Shown piece by piece: positions 25,401 to 37,084 of a DNA stretch of 64,000 nt (the stretch's first letter is position 1; each line of letters begins with the position of its first letter). The notes beneath the pieces are model-generated. The model was given only the letters and a program-made list of their open reading frames with translations. It did not search any database and was not told the origin of the DNA. Origin of the DNA: Turritopsis dohrnii. Its lineage: Eukaryota > Cnidaria > Hydrozoa > Anthoathecata > Oceaniidae. The stretch covers positions 992,001-1,056,000 of the forward strand of contig BQMF02000016.1 of assembly GCA_027922465.2 (NCBI GenBank), written 5' to 3'. Position numbers and translations under genes: made by a program.

Positions 25401-26400
25401 TAGGAAGAACATTCACATTGCATTTTTTAATGTTCCTTTAGCTTAATAACCATTGTTTTTAAGGAATTCTATGACTTTCTGTAGTTTCGTAAAAAACAAA
25501 AAAAAGGCAAAAAATAAACAAAACAAAAACAAATTTCCTTATTCTGACAAACTATGTGCACCCAAGATTTGCACAACATCAGACATTTTCTTGAACACTA
25601 GATTACTTTCACATAAACTAGAAGAAATAGTAAGAAATACCTGATTTAATAGCTTCAATCAAATTAGGCTGACCAGCTACATTAAGCACTTGATGATCAG
25701 ACTTTTTAGTCCTGACATGTAAGTATGCTGCTACCTCTTCCCTGTGCTTAATCATACTCAGCTCATAAGCGGTTTGACCCGAAACATTCGTAATATTGGG
25801 ATCTGCTCCACCTTTTGAGATCAACAGTTCCACAATGTCAAGATGACTGTTAATGGCAGCTAACATGAGTGCAGTATAACCAGTGTCAACATTCTGGTAA
25901 TCCACATCAACACTATATTGCAAAAGTAGATTCACAATGGAACAATGTCCATGTTGAGCGGCTGCCATTAGTGATGTAGCAGAGGCTTTATTCTCGGCGT
26001 CTGCGTTAATTTTCGCACCACTTTCTAAAAGTATCTCCACAACATTCTTGTGACCACAGCGCGCCGCACAAATTAATGGTGTCGCTAATCGATCATTTTC
26101 AACATTGACTTGTGCATGACTTTGTGCCAGCAGTCTCACAACTTTAGCATGTCCATAATAAGCTGCAAACATCAGTGGTGTCCAACCACACCAATTTTTA
26201 CAGTCTAATTTAGCACCTTTCTTGATAAGGTGTCGTACAACATCTTCATGTCCATTTGCTGCAGCATAATGCAATGCAACATGGGATTGATCATCCGTGG
26301 AATCAATCGGAATTGATTTCAGATAATGATCAACTTTTTTGACATGACCTTTTTCAGCAATGTGTAGAAACGCTTTAACTGTGCTACGACTGACATCCAT
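19459..26400 (-). CDS. ANKS6: ANKS6 (ankyrin repeats plus SAM domain), twelve exons, complete
   Basis: Exons in coding order: 26400-25641, 25229-25028, 24756-24626, 24130-24087, 23795-23621, 23450-23401, 22907-22752, 21852-21635, 21557-21337, 20977-20910, 20646-20530, 19560-19459. Together 2244 nt, 747 residues plus stop, all GT/AG and in frame. The ATG at 26400 is the first after an in-frame TAA. Residues 1 to about 360 are ankyrin repeats (ALHYAAANGHEDVVRHLI, GWTPLMFAAYYGHAKVVRLL, GATPLIYASMGGHIEIV, HGWTALMQATVKKHVEIVKLL). A Ser/Pro/Gln-rich linker follows. About residues 653-712 are the SAM domain (IESLLKRLSLEKYRSAFAEE, then LKEMDDNDLKLIGI). The paired DGATPL and HGWTALMQAT repeats and the LSLEKY SAM start point to ANKS6 rather than ANKS3. 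In vertebrates ANKS6 acts in the ciliary inversin compartment and activates NEK8. The last exon could instead splice on at GTATTC (19468); reading on to TAA closes the frame. Confidence 0.9.
19631..19718 (-). repeat. MITE family A, copy 8, ANKS6 intron 11
   Basis: TCTGCGAAGGAGTGCATTTC, then ACACAGTATTTCAATAAAAA, then CATCGCAGTGACGATTTTG and CTCTGGG. Inverted relative to copies 1-3. Confidence 0.7.
20123..20218 (+). repeat. MITE family A, copy 9, ANKS6 intron 11
   Basis: Shows the best left end: CCCAGTGACCAAAATCTTCA followed by CACTGCGATGAAGTGCATTT. It stops at the inner right arm CTCCTCCGCAGTGA. Confidence 0.7.
20274..20522 (+). repeat. 25-bp minisatellite in ANKS6 intron 11, about 10 copies
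   Basis: The unit GAACATGGAAATATTTGTTG plus AAGAT is repeated about ten times with few substitutions (one shortened unit near 20485). It begins right after the donor of exon 11 at 20529. Because 25 is not a multiple of three, read-through gives a 25-residue repeat (MFIFNKYFHVHLQQIFPCSS...) that is a shadow and not a protein. Confidence 0.9.
22528..22642 (+). repeat. MITE family A, copy 10, ANKS6 intron 7
   Basis: ACCCAGTGGGTAG, then CACTGTGATTAAGAGCATTT, then ATAGAAATGCACACCTTCAT, then TTTTTCAACAAATTGGG. It is the last copy seen going right. Confidence 0.7.
23459..23506 (+). repeat. (AAC)n microsatellite, ANKS6 intron 5
   Basis: AAC units with two interruptions, lying between exons 5 and 6. 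Confidence 0.9.
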
Positions 26401-26612
26401 CGGTTTAATCTTTAAATTAAAAAACTGTCCATTTTACTATGTCTAAATATAATAAAGAACATCATTACAAATGCATAAACTGATGATGGAAACATTATTG
26501 ATGTACAGTACAATAACATGAACATTCAATAAAACTCAATCTGCTTAAAAATAATGTACTATCATAAGATCATGAAAAAAGTGTGTAAGCAGTTTTCTTG
26601 TGAGATAATAGA

Positions 26613-27013
26613 GAGCTTACGAAACTACGACGGCAACGTGGACGACGACGTGAGGCAAACAAAAGATTCACTTTACTCCATAGATCTGCTTTAAAATGGA
26701 AGTCATTTCTCACTATACTATTGGGAAATGTTTTTAATTTTACTAATATCATTATTAGATTTGCACGTTCTACACACAACGTGAAAAGTAATATTTTGAA
26801 GTCGTACCGAAAACGAAGACGTGAGAATAGCAGTACTTCCGATAAATTTTCCTTGGTTCCTTCATGATTCTGTCTCTCAAAGTTCAAAAAACAAACTTCA
26901 AAGGCATTATAAATAAACTTCTTAACTCAAGTGTATAGTTTCTGCTCTTTTGTGATTCATAGAAGATGAATATCTTGTACGTCGTCGTCCACGTTGCCGT
27001 CATACTTTCGTAA
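26613..27013. repeat. Foldback element with ACGGCAACGTGGACGACGAC arms
   Basis: Arms at about 26613-26651 (CTTACGAAACTACGACGGCA and ACGTGGACGACGACGT) and 26978-27013 (the inverse, GTCGTCGTCCACGTTGCCGT). The arms are GC-rich against an AT-rich interior. No transposase; class not determined. Confidence 0.65.
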
Positions 27014-27173
27014 GTTCCCTAATCTCCACGAGGGAGCCAATCATTTTTTTCTTTGTTTGAACGCTTTGTTAATAATAAACATTTGTTCGTAACCAGCTCA
27101 TTTCTCTATTGTTCTATTTCTACTGACATCAGCACAGTGCAACCCTCAGCTCTACATATAATAGTTCATTTTC
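27010..27173 (-). repeat. MITE family B, copy 4
   Basis: AATCTCCACGAGGGAGCCAA, CTCATTTCTCTATTGTTCTA, GCAACCCTCAGCTCTACATA, then AGTTCATTTTCT before TTAA at 27174-27177. It directly abuts the foldback at 26613-27013. Confidence 0.6.
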
Positions 27174-28864
27174 TTTAAGCAAGTCTTAAAGGCTCAATCT
27201 CAAAAAACATTCCTGACAACTTTTGGCAATTCAAATGGCGAACATCACTCTTTTGAAGATTCAAATTTTCTTTCAAATTGGATGATTTTCTGGCACAAGA
27301 CAAATTGTTTTAAGATTATACACTAAAAACTTCTTATATGTGTTTAGTGTGATTGCATTGTGCAGAATTGAATTGTAAATAAGAATGAAAAAAGACACAA
27401 ACTTTAGAGTGTGTTTATACTAAAAAAAACAAAGCAGTTTTTCAGGTTCTGTTGGGATGTTCAAAAAAAATAAACAAAAATGAACGTCATAGGAGTGGAC
27501 TCAATTTTTACTGGAATGCCCTGAAACACAATCTTAATGATGTAAGGACACAATATTTAAACTCATAAAAGTAGCTCTAGTTTTCTTTATTCATAAACAT
27601 AAGGGAAGACTTTCGTCAGCTCAGCCACATTACAAATCAAACTTTCAAAGCATGTTTTGACTTCAAAATAGCTTCCTTTATAAATTCTTTTACCATTCTC
27701 AACTATGGCATACATTGAGACCAAACCAGTTTTGTCACATCTCAAGAGAAAAATAACATCAAGTAAATAGCTTCAAATACATTTAATACCAGAAAGAAAG
27801 CAGCTTGTAGTTTCTCAGACAAAAATGATAACTATATTTGGAGGTAAAATCTCTTAGACAATTAATGCTGTGAAATGCAGACCAGTAAACAGGTATATAC
27901 TGAAAAAAAAACCCAACAAAACAACAACAAAATATGGCTGCACAAAATAAAATACACAAAATGCAGAAGTAACTAAACTTAATTGAAAAGTAACTTATTT
28001 ATCCTTTGCCATCTTGGAGACAATGCCTGTTAAAGTTAATTACAGTCTGCTCGCTTACCCCTTTGAAATTTTACAAGGGAATTACAATCAACATTAGTCA
28101 ACATAATTATTATATGTAGCTTATTACCTTTAAGGCTGAGGTACCTTGCTACTGAAATAAATCCAAACTTACCAATAAAAATCGAACTAAACAATTTTGT
28201 TCTAAATGTTTTTATTGAATAATGCCTGCGTGCAAGCTTCAAAATTTTTTACAACTTACCAATGACTTTATTCATTAGCAAATAAACTAAAAAGATTCTC
28301 AGAGATCAGCGAACAAACTATATCTAACATACCACTGGTTTTAGTGGATCACCACAGGCAATTGAAACAGTAATGCAAGTAAAATAGTAGAAATGAGAGA
28401 TCTAAAGACATACAAATGAAGGTTATCAAATTTGATATAATACATTTGCATTAAAAGATAATCCAAGTTCATAAACAGGCTTTCAAATCCAATCTCATGA
28501 AAAATCATTAAAGATGCTCTATCATGCAGTGTAATGTTTTCAATAGCTGAGCTCCATAATGCTCCATTTCGTGGATAAGCTTCCAGAAAATGTCTGTTAT
28601 TCTTTTGTTAGATTATAGCTTTTATAAAATTCATCTCTTGAATATGACTTGCATTTCACTATTAAACTGGAGAATGCAGCAGAAAAAAGCAATTTAAGAC
28701 CATATGCAAATTCGGATTTGAAAACTTGATAATGAAAAACATTGTAGAATAAAAGAAAGTGCATATTAATACTTGAATAGAAAATGCACCCAACAACATA
28801 TCACCAAAAAAAGTATATTACAAAAAGAACATTTTTTTAAAAAAAGGACATAAAACAGGGTAAG

Positions 28865-30313
28865 TTAGGCAAACAAGAGCAATTCATCATCATCTTTATG
28901 ACTAGTTTCTTCCTCCTCTTCATCTACCAGTGACCTCAATGGATCATTGATAGCAATGTCGTTATAGTATGCTGGCTGGTCACTTAGTCGTCTCTTTCTT
29001 TTGAAGTAAATGTATATACCAACAACTGCAAGAATGATTAGTAGTGCTAACACTAACAGAACTACCTTGGCAGGTTTGGAATGAGATTCACTTTTTGTGG
29101 TAACTTTTGTTGTTTTTGTGCTTACAACTGGTGTAGAAGGCACTTTTTCACCACATTTCAAACCATCAACAACACCTTCTATTTTACCAAACGGTGTGAA
29201 TGTAATATCCTTAGCATTTATGCTGAATACTGTTTGTACATTGATGCGAGATGAATTGATGACCCTCATATTTGTTCTAATGTAATACTTGAAAGGATCA
29301 AAAGAAATCTGAGTTGCATTAACACCATTTTTGAGGTGGAAAACAATGTTACCATTGTAAACTTTAGACTCAGAAATTTTGACAGCCACTTGCATTTGAA
29401 TGCCTCTTCCTTCTTGACAAATTATTTCAACATCAACAGAGTATTTCGTGCCCTTCCATTTTTTGAGACCCTCATGTGTTATACTTCCATCACACTTGCA
29501 CCTATTAAAAGTTTGAGGAGCACAGTTAACATCATTACTCATGACTTTTAGTTGCGTAGCAATCTCTGAGAAATATTTGAACTTTTGAACTGTAGGTGGC
29601 ATTGTTGATGCTGCTGATGTAGTTGCTGTCGGTGTTGATTTTGTTGTTGATTTTGTTGTTGATTTTGTTGTTGATTTTGTTGTTGATTTTGTTGTTACTG
29701 ATGCTGCTGCTAATGTTGTTGTTGTTGCTATTGTTGTTGGTGACATTGTTGATGTAGTTTTTTCAGGAGATTTTGTGGTTGCTTCTTTGATACAAGTGAA
29801 GTTTTTGATAGAACCAGATATTTGCTGTGTAGGGGTATACTTCATGCTTGAAACATTCAGAGAAAATTGGCTTTGAATTTGTAAATCAGTAAAATTGTTG
29901 AAGAACATATTCATGTTAATGGTTAATTCACCATGGACAGTACCTGGTGAGAATTTTATAGGAACAGTTGACTTTCCATTTCTAAAAATGTGCTGGACAG
30001 TAGCATTGGATGTTTCAGTCAAGACAGACACAGATAACTTCATTTCTACAGCACTTAAATTAATACATAGAATATTTATTTCAAATGAATATGTTGCCTT
30101 TGACCAATCTTCAAATGATTGATGTGTTATGTTACCTGAACACTTGAAGGTATTCAATTCTTTGGGAGTACATTGCACAGGGCTTACAAATAATTTTGCA
30201 AGACTTTGTTTTATACTTTCAAAGTAGCTTTGATAACGCCCTTGGCAATCAGATGGTACCACGAATGTTGATAACAGCAGCGTTGTGATAATAAATATGT
30301 TTTGAAAATACAT
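28865..30313 (-). CDS. Type I membrane protein with two homologous ectodomains, Thr-rich linker and acidic-dileucine tail
   Basis: One coding exon of 482 residues from ATG at 30313. The frame is open upstream, but a splice acceptor (TTTTCCTTCTAG at about 30341-30330) sits 17 nt before the ATG, so a 5' UTR intron is likely. Residues 1-24 are a signal peptide. Two related domains follow, at about 40-180 and 245-400. Each opens C-x9-C, then G-(N/S)-ITH-x5-W-x4-YS and a third Cys, and ends with a fourth Cys before the Thr-rich spacer or membrane. Five TTKS units lie in the spacer, and many N-glycosylation sequons are present. Residues about 417-437 are the membrane helix (VVLLVLALLIILAVVGIYIY). 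The tail is basic, then acidic (VDEEEEE), ending DDDELLLFA, an [DE]xxxL[LI] endolysosomal sorting signal. Topology resembles LAMP proteins (two lumenal domains, hinge, short tail), but Cys spacing differs and I do not recognise the family. Function unknown. Confidence 0.8.
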   Translation of the reverse strand: MYFQNIFIITTLLLSTFVVPSDCQGRYQSYFESIKQSLAKLFVSPVQCTPKELNTFKCSGNITHQSFEDWSKATYSFEINILCINLSAVEMKLSVSVLTETSNATVQHIFRNGKSTVPIKFSPGTVHGELTINMNMFFNNFTDLQIQSQFSLNVSSMKYTPTQQISGSIKNFTCIKEATTKSPEKTTSTMSPTTIATTTTLAAASVTTKSTTKSTTKSTTKSTTKSTPTATTSAASTMPPTVQKFKYFSEIATQLKVMSNDVNCAPQTFNRCKCDGSITHEGLKKWKGTKYSVDVEIICQEGRGIQMQVAVKISESKVYNGNIVFHLKNGVNATQISFDPFKYYIRTNMRVINSSRINVQTVFSINAKDITFTPFGKIEGVVDGLKCGEKVPSTPVVSTKTTKVTTKSESHSKPAKVVLLVLALLIILAVVGIYIYFKRKRRLSDQPAYYNDIAINDPLRSLVDEEEEETSHKDDDELLLFA

Positions 30314-31587
30314 CTTTGCATTTAGTATATCTAGAAGGAAAATTAAAATGCACAATTTAGTAATCAGTTAAAAATCCTTTCATAACATCATAGTAAACAT
30401 ATTCACCAAAGAGTCATAAAAAATAACTACAAAAATTAACCTAAAATTAACTTCAAATCTTCAAATTAAATGTATAATAATTTCCAGAATTAAGAAAATA
30501 TTTGGAAGATCAATTTAATACATAGAGCAGATTGTTACGGATTCAAAATTATTCGGATTAAAAAACATCGATATAAAAGATGAATATTTGTGTGAATATT
30601 TTGGTGTTGACATAAAGCAGGTAAAACATATCAGTTACACAGTGCCGAATCCAGAAGTTTTTTGGGCATAAATTATTTTCACAGCTTTATATTTACATGC
30701 TTTCCCGAGGATATTATTTATATACTACTAACCCGGGTAAAAGTTTTTACAACATCTCATTTCTCATTTATATCAATATGTCATGCTTCTATATGTGTCA
30801 TGTGTCTATATATTATAAGTTGTCATGGTGACATCATTATGTGTATGTAATCTGTATAGAATTAGGCATGTGAACTTTTGCGCTGTAAATTTTCATACGT
30901 TGACAATGTCCACAGAGGTTGGACAAAATATCCGTAAATACAATTATGTCGTTTCAACTTCTTGTCATTATTTACTGCATAAATGGTATTAATTTAATTC
31001 AATGGTTTTCATCTTAAAGGTGTTGTGAATATTTTTGCAATATCTTAAGGTTTCTGTTTGTAAAAAAAACAGCAACAAATAAAAAAAATATGTTTAAAAA
31101 CATGCTCAATGCTTGTGCTCAATTGACAACAAATTTCTTATATTAAGGTATAAGTGATTCTTTGCTGTTGCTAAGGCAATTTTGAAATTTCCTTTGTCAT
31201 ATGAATTCATTTCTTCACTTAACAAAGGAATATGAAAACATAAGTGTGGTACCAGTAGGACTTGTGTTCGGGTTATTCAATGAAATTAAAAACCATCTTA
31301 GTTTCCAGCTCCCTTTAAAATATGATTTATTTTTACTAATGACCGGTGTCTACTCAACAGATACAACATTCCCCAGTGAAAATGCTTCTGTACTCGTCAA
31401 CGAATTTTGTCGGAGTAGACTTTATGAATAATTGAAGAAATTTGAGTATATACCGCACTTTATGTGGGAGTCAACAGGTGCGATTGATCCCCCTCCCCTT
31501 TTGAAACCAGGTGCCCTTTTTAAATTCTTTCTGCTTTTACAACATACATGTAATTATTTGTTCTATTAAATTGTTCTTATAAATTGT

Positions 31588-32054
31588 TACTGTATTTCCT
31601 CTAATAAATGCTGCAGTGTTTATTACAAATACCAGCTTTTGGATGCTGGAATAGAGGCCGGGGGTTCATTAAAGGGCGGCCTTTATTACAAAATGAAGGA
31701 AAATTAAACAACAATGTTTCCTCAGGTTACAAAAGGTTGTGATAAAATGTTGTGATAATATGTTCACAAAAATGTCAAAGAAGAGCAATATCACTGCCGC
31801 TGTTCTCTTCTATGAGATGAAAACTTTTATAGCAATTAACTACGCATCATATATTCATGCAAACCTGGAAGAATTTGTTGATAGAAAACAAATAAAATTT
31901 TTCAACTATTTAAACTAATTCTTGTTTAGCCTGTCTTTTAACAAACTCTGTTTTTCAAGATGCAGCGTTTATTAGAGGGTGGCATTTATTACAAATGTTC
32001 GGCTATAAGTGTGGCCTTAATTAGAGGGCAGCATTTATCAGAGGAAATACGGTA
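31588..32054. repeat. MITE family F, full copy
   Basis: Terminal inverted repeats of about 27 bp: GTATTTCCTCTAATAAATGC at the left and its inverse GCATTTATCAGAGGAAATAC at the right, with outer TA. Interior sequence (TTTTGGATGCTGG, AACAACAATGTTT, TATGTTCACA) is shared with 58385-58640. Non-coding, about 467 bp. Confidence 0.75.
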
Positions 32055-32454
32055 TACCATTTCAAAATTTTGAGAACAATCAAAAATAAAAGTCTTATGT
32101 AAAAGTTCATAACTCTAATTCAGCACCATTTCATTGTGTAATTTAGTCCTCCTTTTTATTTCTCACGGTACCTTATTATCGCTATTATCGTTATATATAT
32201 TATATATACTATAATTACGAAATTATAGTAAGAAAATAACTATATTTTTGATATTAGCAATAATAACATTAATATTAAACATGTGATCATTTTATTTGTG
32301 ACAAGGAAACCATTTTGTGTATATTAATCTTTCTTTCGCTTGATTACGGCGTAAGAAATTCAATATTTTTAGAATTACCCTCTAGTAAAGTTTTAGAGCC
32401 CTGTGTAAACACAACTTTCAGACAACCTTTCACATAAACTTCATAACAAACTGA

Positions 32455-32545
32455 AGGAAACAGGTAATATTATATTTAAATGAAGGTGAGTATTTCAAAA
32501 GAGAACTTTCGCAACTCGTCAAGCCGACGTTAAAATGTTTTCATT
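32455..32545. repeat. Repeat J, copy 1
   Basis: The reverse complement of this segment matches 46635-46735 almost base for base (AACATTTTAACGTCGGCTTG, GAAATACTCACCTTC, ACCTGTTTCCT). Its nature is unknown. Confidence 0.65.
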
Positions 32546-33379
32546 TGTCCCTTCCTACATTCGTCCTTCATCCCAATGTTGAACCTGAAAACATTATCGA
32601 CGAAATGACAAAAATCAATAATGATCACTGAAAACGTTGCGATCAATTTAATTAAGGGTACATCTTCACCCAGTGCAAGTGAAATGTCTTTCGAAAGAAT
32701 AATAATAAAAGTTTTGTTAGCGAAAAAAACTTTAACGTAACGTGTCTTTAATAATGAAAAGTTTTTTCCCCAAGAGCTTATAGAATGGCAACCCGTCAAA
32801 CAATTCAGAAAAAAGAATTATAGCAGACAGTTTCTACTCGTGCTTGCTTTCGAACTTACTTCTGTATCTTTAATCTCCAAATGAATAAAGAACCAGCTAA
32901 TTAAGTTCAATTTAATACACAAACGGGTGCTACCTGCAAATGTACATTTCAAAATAATACATTACCAAATCGAATGACACGATATGTTAAAGTGGCTTTT
33001 CAGATTTGTGCTGAAGGTGCAGGAATAACAAATGAAAAAAAGTGCTTTGTTATTTCTAGAAAAATATATGTCCGCGTGTCATAATTGAATGAATCAGAGT
33101 TTATCATGTCATGAACAAGCCAGTTTGTTTTGAATTGATTGCTATTTGGCAAAATAATAATTAAATCACGGTTATTTTAGAACTTCATAAAACGACACAC
33201 GTATGTGAAATGTATAAACAAACGTCTTGAACAAAACTTTTTGACGATAGTAATGAACATTAATGCTTTTTGTTACTAACTTACTAACCTTAATGTATAT
33301 TACCTTTAGACTAGCCTATATACTATAAACATACAACTTGTGTCCTTCTTATGTCTATCCCTATCAAGGCAACTTGAAT

Positions 33380-36025
33380 ATGGCGCTGCGACTCCGAGAC
33401 GAACCTGCGTGGACAGCCTTCCTTATCCAAGCTGGCATTCCTGCTGCAGAATCGGCAATGTATGCTGCCTCATTCGTAAACAGCAGCATAAACGAATTAA
33501 CACTCCCTGATATGACTCCAGATCTGTTAGCTACTCTTGACATAACCGTACTTGGTGATGTTCTGGCAATCCTCCGTCATGCCAAAACAATTCCTTCAAC
33601 TGGTCCACCAACTCCTGCTTCCGATCCAACCCTACCATCTACTGATGCTTCTACCACCTACCGTCCACCAACAGCTGCTGCTAAACTCCCATCTATCACT
33701 AATGAAATGACACACCCACAATTTCGTAAGGTACGAACAGATTGGGAGGTCTACAAACGTATAACTCTCCTACCACCATCTCAAATTGGAGACCTCTTAT
33801 ACAGTGCTTGTGAAGACTCTGTTCAGACGACCATCATAAACTCACATCCTCTTTTCTTCAACCTTACTGAGGAGGAGATGTTGAACAAAATTGAACTGAT
33901 CGTCACCAAACGAGTTAACCCCACCGTACACAGGGTTAATTTTGGGAATATCACCCAACATGAAACTGAGTCTGTGCAAGAATTCACCACTAGACTCAGA
34001 TCTGCTGCAGTAGACTGTGAGTTTGATTGCCCCCAATGCAAGGCAGATATCTCCTCATCTCACATCAAAGATCAATTGGTATATGGACTCTACAACAAGT
34101 CACTTCAAACTGACATCCTAGCCAAGGCTAGTCTACTCAAAACGGTTGAGGATGTAACCACTCATGCAGAAGCATTTGAAAGTGCCCTACGTGATCAACA
34201 ACACCTCGAAAACGAGAACACATCACAGGCTGCACGTATATCTACTTACAAAAAGAATAAAAATAACAAGCACAACAAACAATGGCCCCAGAATTGCTCT
34301 GGTTGTGGCAGTTCAGCACACGGCACACCAACCACAAACCCCCGTCACACTCACTGCCCTGCTTGGGGTAAGATTTGCACAAACTGTAAACAACAAAATC
34401 ATTTTGCCTCAGCATGCCGTCAAACTGGAAGCGCAAATGGCTTACTGGCCCATATCAACGCACAAAACATATCTTCGGTAAACGACCTTATTGAAATACC
34501 AGCCACATTAACACTTGAGGGGCCTAACAACAAACCTGTCACTGTCAACATTTTCCCTGACAGTGGTGCGAATATTTGTTTAGCTGGACCGAAACAGCTA
34601 GCACAACTTCAACTGAACCTGAGGGACCTTCGTCCGTGCAACAAACGAGTAAGAACAGTTGGAGGCTCGCAACTGATGTGTCATGGATGGCTCCCTATCA
34701 GGTTAAACATCAACGATAATGAAACTAAACAACCAGTATATTTTTATCAACAAGTTGATAGACTCTATTTCAGCAAACAGGCTTGCTTAGCAGTGAACAT
34801 TATCCCTTCAACGTACCCAATGCCCATGGCAATAAATTCAATAAATACAGATGACAGCGAGAACAACATCATTCGCACACCACCACCTCCACGACCGCTG
34901 TCCCTCCCAGTACCACCTGTCCCAGAAAACATCCCAAAATTAAAACAATACATAGTAGATTCATTTGCAACCAGTACGTTCAACAACTCTGATTTGCCAT
35001 TTCCATCTCTCTTGCCAACACCATTCAAGCTACATTTAAAACCAGATGCCATTCCCTTTGCTCAACACACTCCAATTCCTGTTGCACATCACCACAAATC
35101 GATGGTAAAGGCACAGTTGGACAGAGATGTTGCACGTGGTATTATCAAACCGGTTCCTGTCAACACTCCTGTAAAATGCTGTGCTCCTATGGTTGTGGCA
35201 ACTAAACCAGATGGATCCCCACGCCGGACGATAGATTATCAAAAACTCAACTCTCAATGCTTAAGGCAGACTCACTACACCCATTCCCCCTTCAACCTTG
35301 CATCACAAGTTCCACCCAGTACATACAAAACTGTTATTGATGCCGTCGATGGATATCATTCTGTTGAGGTTGATGATGACAGCCGTCATCTACTTATTTT
35401 CATCACAGAATGGGGACGATATATGCCATGTCGCCTACCCCAAGGGTACTCCGCATCGGGGGATGCCTACACTTACCGCATGGATATCATTTCAAAAGAT
35501 ACCCCAAGACTTGTCAAAATAGTGGATGATTCATTGATATATGATCAGAGCATTGAGGAATCGTTTTATAGCACATGGGACTATCTTACCTTATGTGCAA
35601 ACAATGGTATTGTGGCAAACCTGAAAAAATTTCAATTTTGTGAAAAAACAGTTGAGTTTGCAGGTTTGAAAATAACATCAAATGGCATTGAACCATCAGA
35701 TCGCATTTTAACAGCAATCAGAAATTTTCCTACCCCAACCGATCTTACGAATGCAAGGTCATGGTTTGTCCTTGTGAATCAAGTCGCTTGGGCCTACTCA
35801 CTCAGCGACATTATGTCCCCATTTCGTGACCTGATTAAGCCACACTCCAAATTCTATTGGGATAAACACCTGAATGACATATTCCTCGACTCAAAGAAAA
35901 AATTATTGAGCTTGTCTCTGATGGGGTCAAATCATTCGATCCTACCAAACGAACCTGTTTACAAACTGATTGGAGTGAGCAGGGGCTTGGATATTTGGTC
36001 CTGCAAAAACATTGTGACTGCGTAA
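33380..36025 (+). pseudogene. gag-protease-reverse transcriptase of the plus-strand Ty3-like element
   Basis: Open over 881 residues from the first ATG (33380). A Pro/Thr-rich gag-like N-terminus leads to a zinc-knuckle-like cluster (CSGCGSS, HCPAWGKICTNC, HFASAC). Then comes an aspartic protease active site DSGAN, and reverse transcriptase blocks PRRTIDYQKLN, VIDAVDGYHSVEV, LPQGY and IVDDSLIYD (YxDD equivalent). It ends at TAA (36023) before RNase H. The reverse transcriptase thumb is present but connection, RNase H and the integrase start are missing, so it is a 3'-truncated polyprotein. Arrangement resembles the K02A2.6-like Ty3 polyproteins of invertebrates. Treated as inactive because the downstream domains are gone. 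Confidence 0.8.
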
Positions 36026-36096
36026 AAGTGACTCCCCAACAAATTTGCTGGATCAAGATTCACTAAGCCTGCTGAGAGCAAATACTCACCCACATG

Positions 36097-37070
36097 AATG
36101 AATAAATGAATGAATAATATTTATTTGTCAACAAAAAGAATACTAAGATGCTAAAATAAATACAATTTGACTGGAGACCATCCCAATAGACTTATCTAAA
36201 CAGAGGGGGTGGCCACCAAAATAAATAATACAAATAGCAAAAGAGCCATACACTAAAATGCAAGAAAAAGACGAATAAATAAACAAAAAACAACAAAAAA
36301 AACAACATAAAAAACAAACAACAACAAAAAACAAACCAAAAAAAACAAAAAAAAACAAAAACAACAACAAAAAATTGCTCAATTATTAGATACTGTCTGT
36401 GTATTGTGATAAGAAGAAACCACTGACAAGGTTTTTTAGTTGGCTTAGAGGTATGGAACTTAGTTCCAGGTGACTAAAAGTAGATTGGAAAAAATTCCAA
36501 CAAGTTATGGATTGGTAGGTAATAGAGTGTATTCCGAAGGATGCACTGAGAGTTTTCAGAGTTCAATAAATCAATATTAAAGTCACCCAACAAAATTAAG
36601 GTTTTATTTTCCTTGCACGCTTTCTCCAGAAGAGGAGTTAAGTAGTCAGAATTAAATTCCTGAATAGGCATCAGAGGATGTTTGTAAATTGAGGCAACCA
36701 GTATGTTGCCTTTTTTTCCTTGGGTTATTTCAACAAACACTGATTCAAGCTGTTTAGATTTATATAATATCTTTGCTAGATCATTGCGAGGTTTATATGA
36801 GAGATTGCTTGAGATGTATAGTAGAGCACCTCCAGCTGAAGAATCAGTTGGAGTGTGTATATGAGAATAGTTAGGAAGTGAAAAATTTATAGGAGGAGAA
36901 GCAGATTTGAATCTAGTTTCAGTTATAGCAATAATACCAAAATGATGGTTAAGGCTAAGTAAAAGTGTATGGAGCTCTTCGAAATGGGAATTTAGTGAAG
37001 CAATATTTAAGTGGAAGGCAGAAAAAGACTTAGATTTATTCTTAATCAATTTAAACTCGTCACAGTCATA
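36097..37070 (-). mobile_element. LINE fragment (AP-endonuclease part), antisense in the retroelement
   Basis: On the minus strand, 37049-36474 encodes an apurinic-type endonuclease with HLNIASLNSHFEEL, IAITETRF and LLGDFNID, as in non-LTR retrotransposon ORF2. The upstream half and the whole reverse transcriptase are absent. Toward its 3' side lie a (TTG/T)-rich run at 36240-36375 and a terminal ATTC-type microsatellite at about 36097-36120, like the 3' tails of L2/CR1-type elements. The class is inferred. Internally deleted, non-functional. Confidence 0.7.
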
Positions 37071-37084
37071 ATACTTGCAGTTTA

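Larger units (their letters stand above)
26401..28864. other. Spacer between ANKS6 and the two-domain membrane gene
   Basis: No recognisable exon. It includes the ANKS6 promoter side, a foldback at 26613-27013, a family B copy, and the likely 3' UTR of the minus-strand membrane gene. On that strand an AATAAA lies at about 27584-27589, so the 3' UTR could be about 1.3 kb; this is inference. Confidence 0.5.
30314..33250. other. Gene-free stretch upstream of the membrane gene
   Basis: AT-rich, with no recognisable exon on either strand apart from a possible 5' UTR exon of the minus-strand gene, which could not be located. Contains the family F MITE and one copy of repeat J. Confidence 0.55.

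Noticed and set aside
26570..26887. 105-codon minus-strand frame upstream of ANKS6
   Set aside because: Overlaps the foldback arm at 26613-26651; no signal, domain or splice partner.
36143..36382. Phe/Cys/Val-rich minus-strand frame
   Set aside because: It is the low-complexity A/CAA-rich tail region read backwards.
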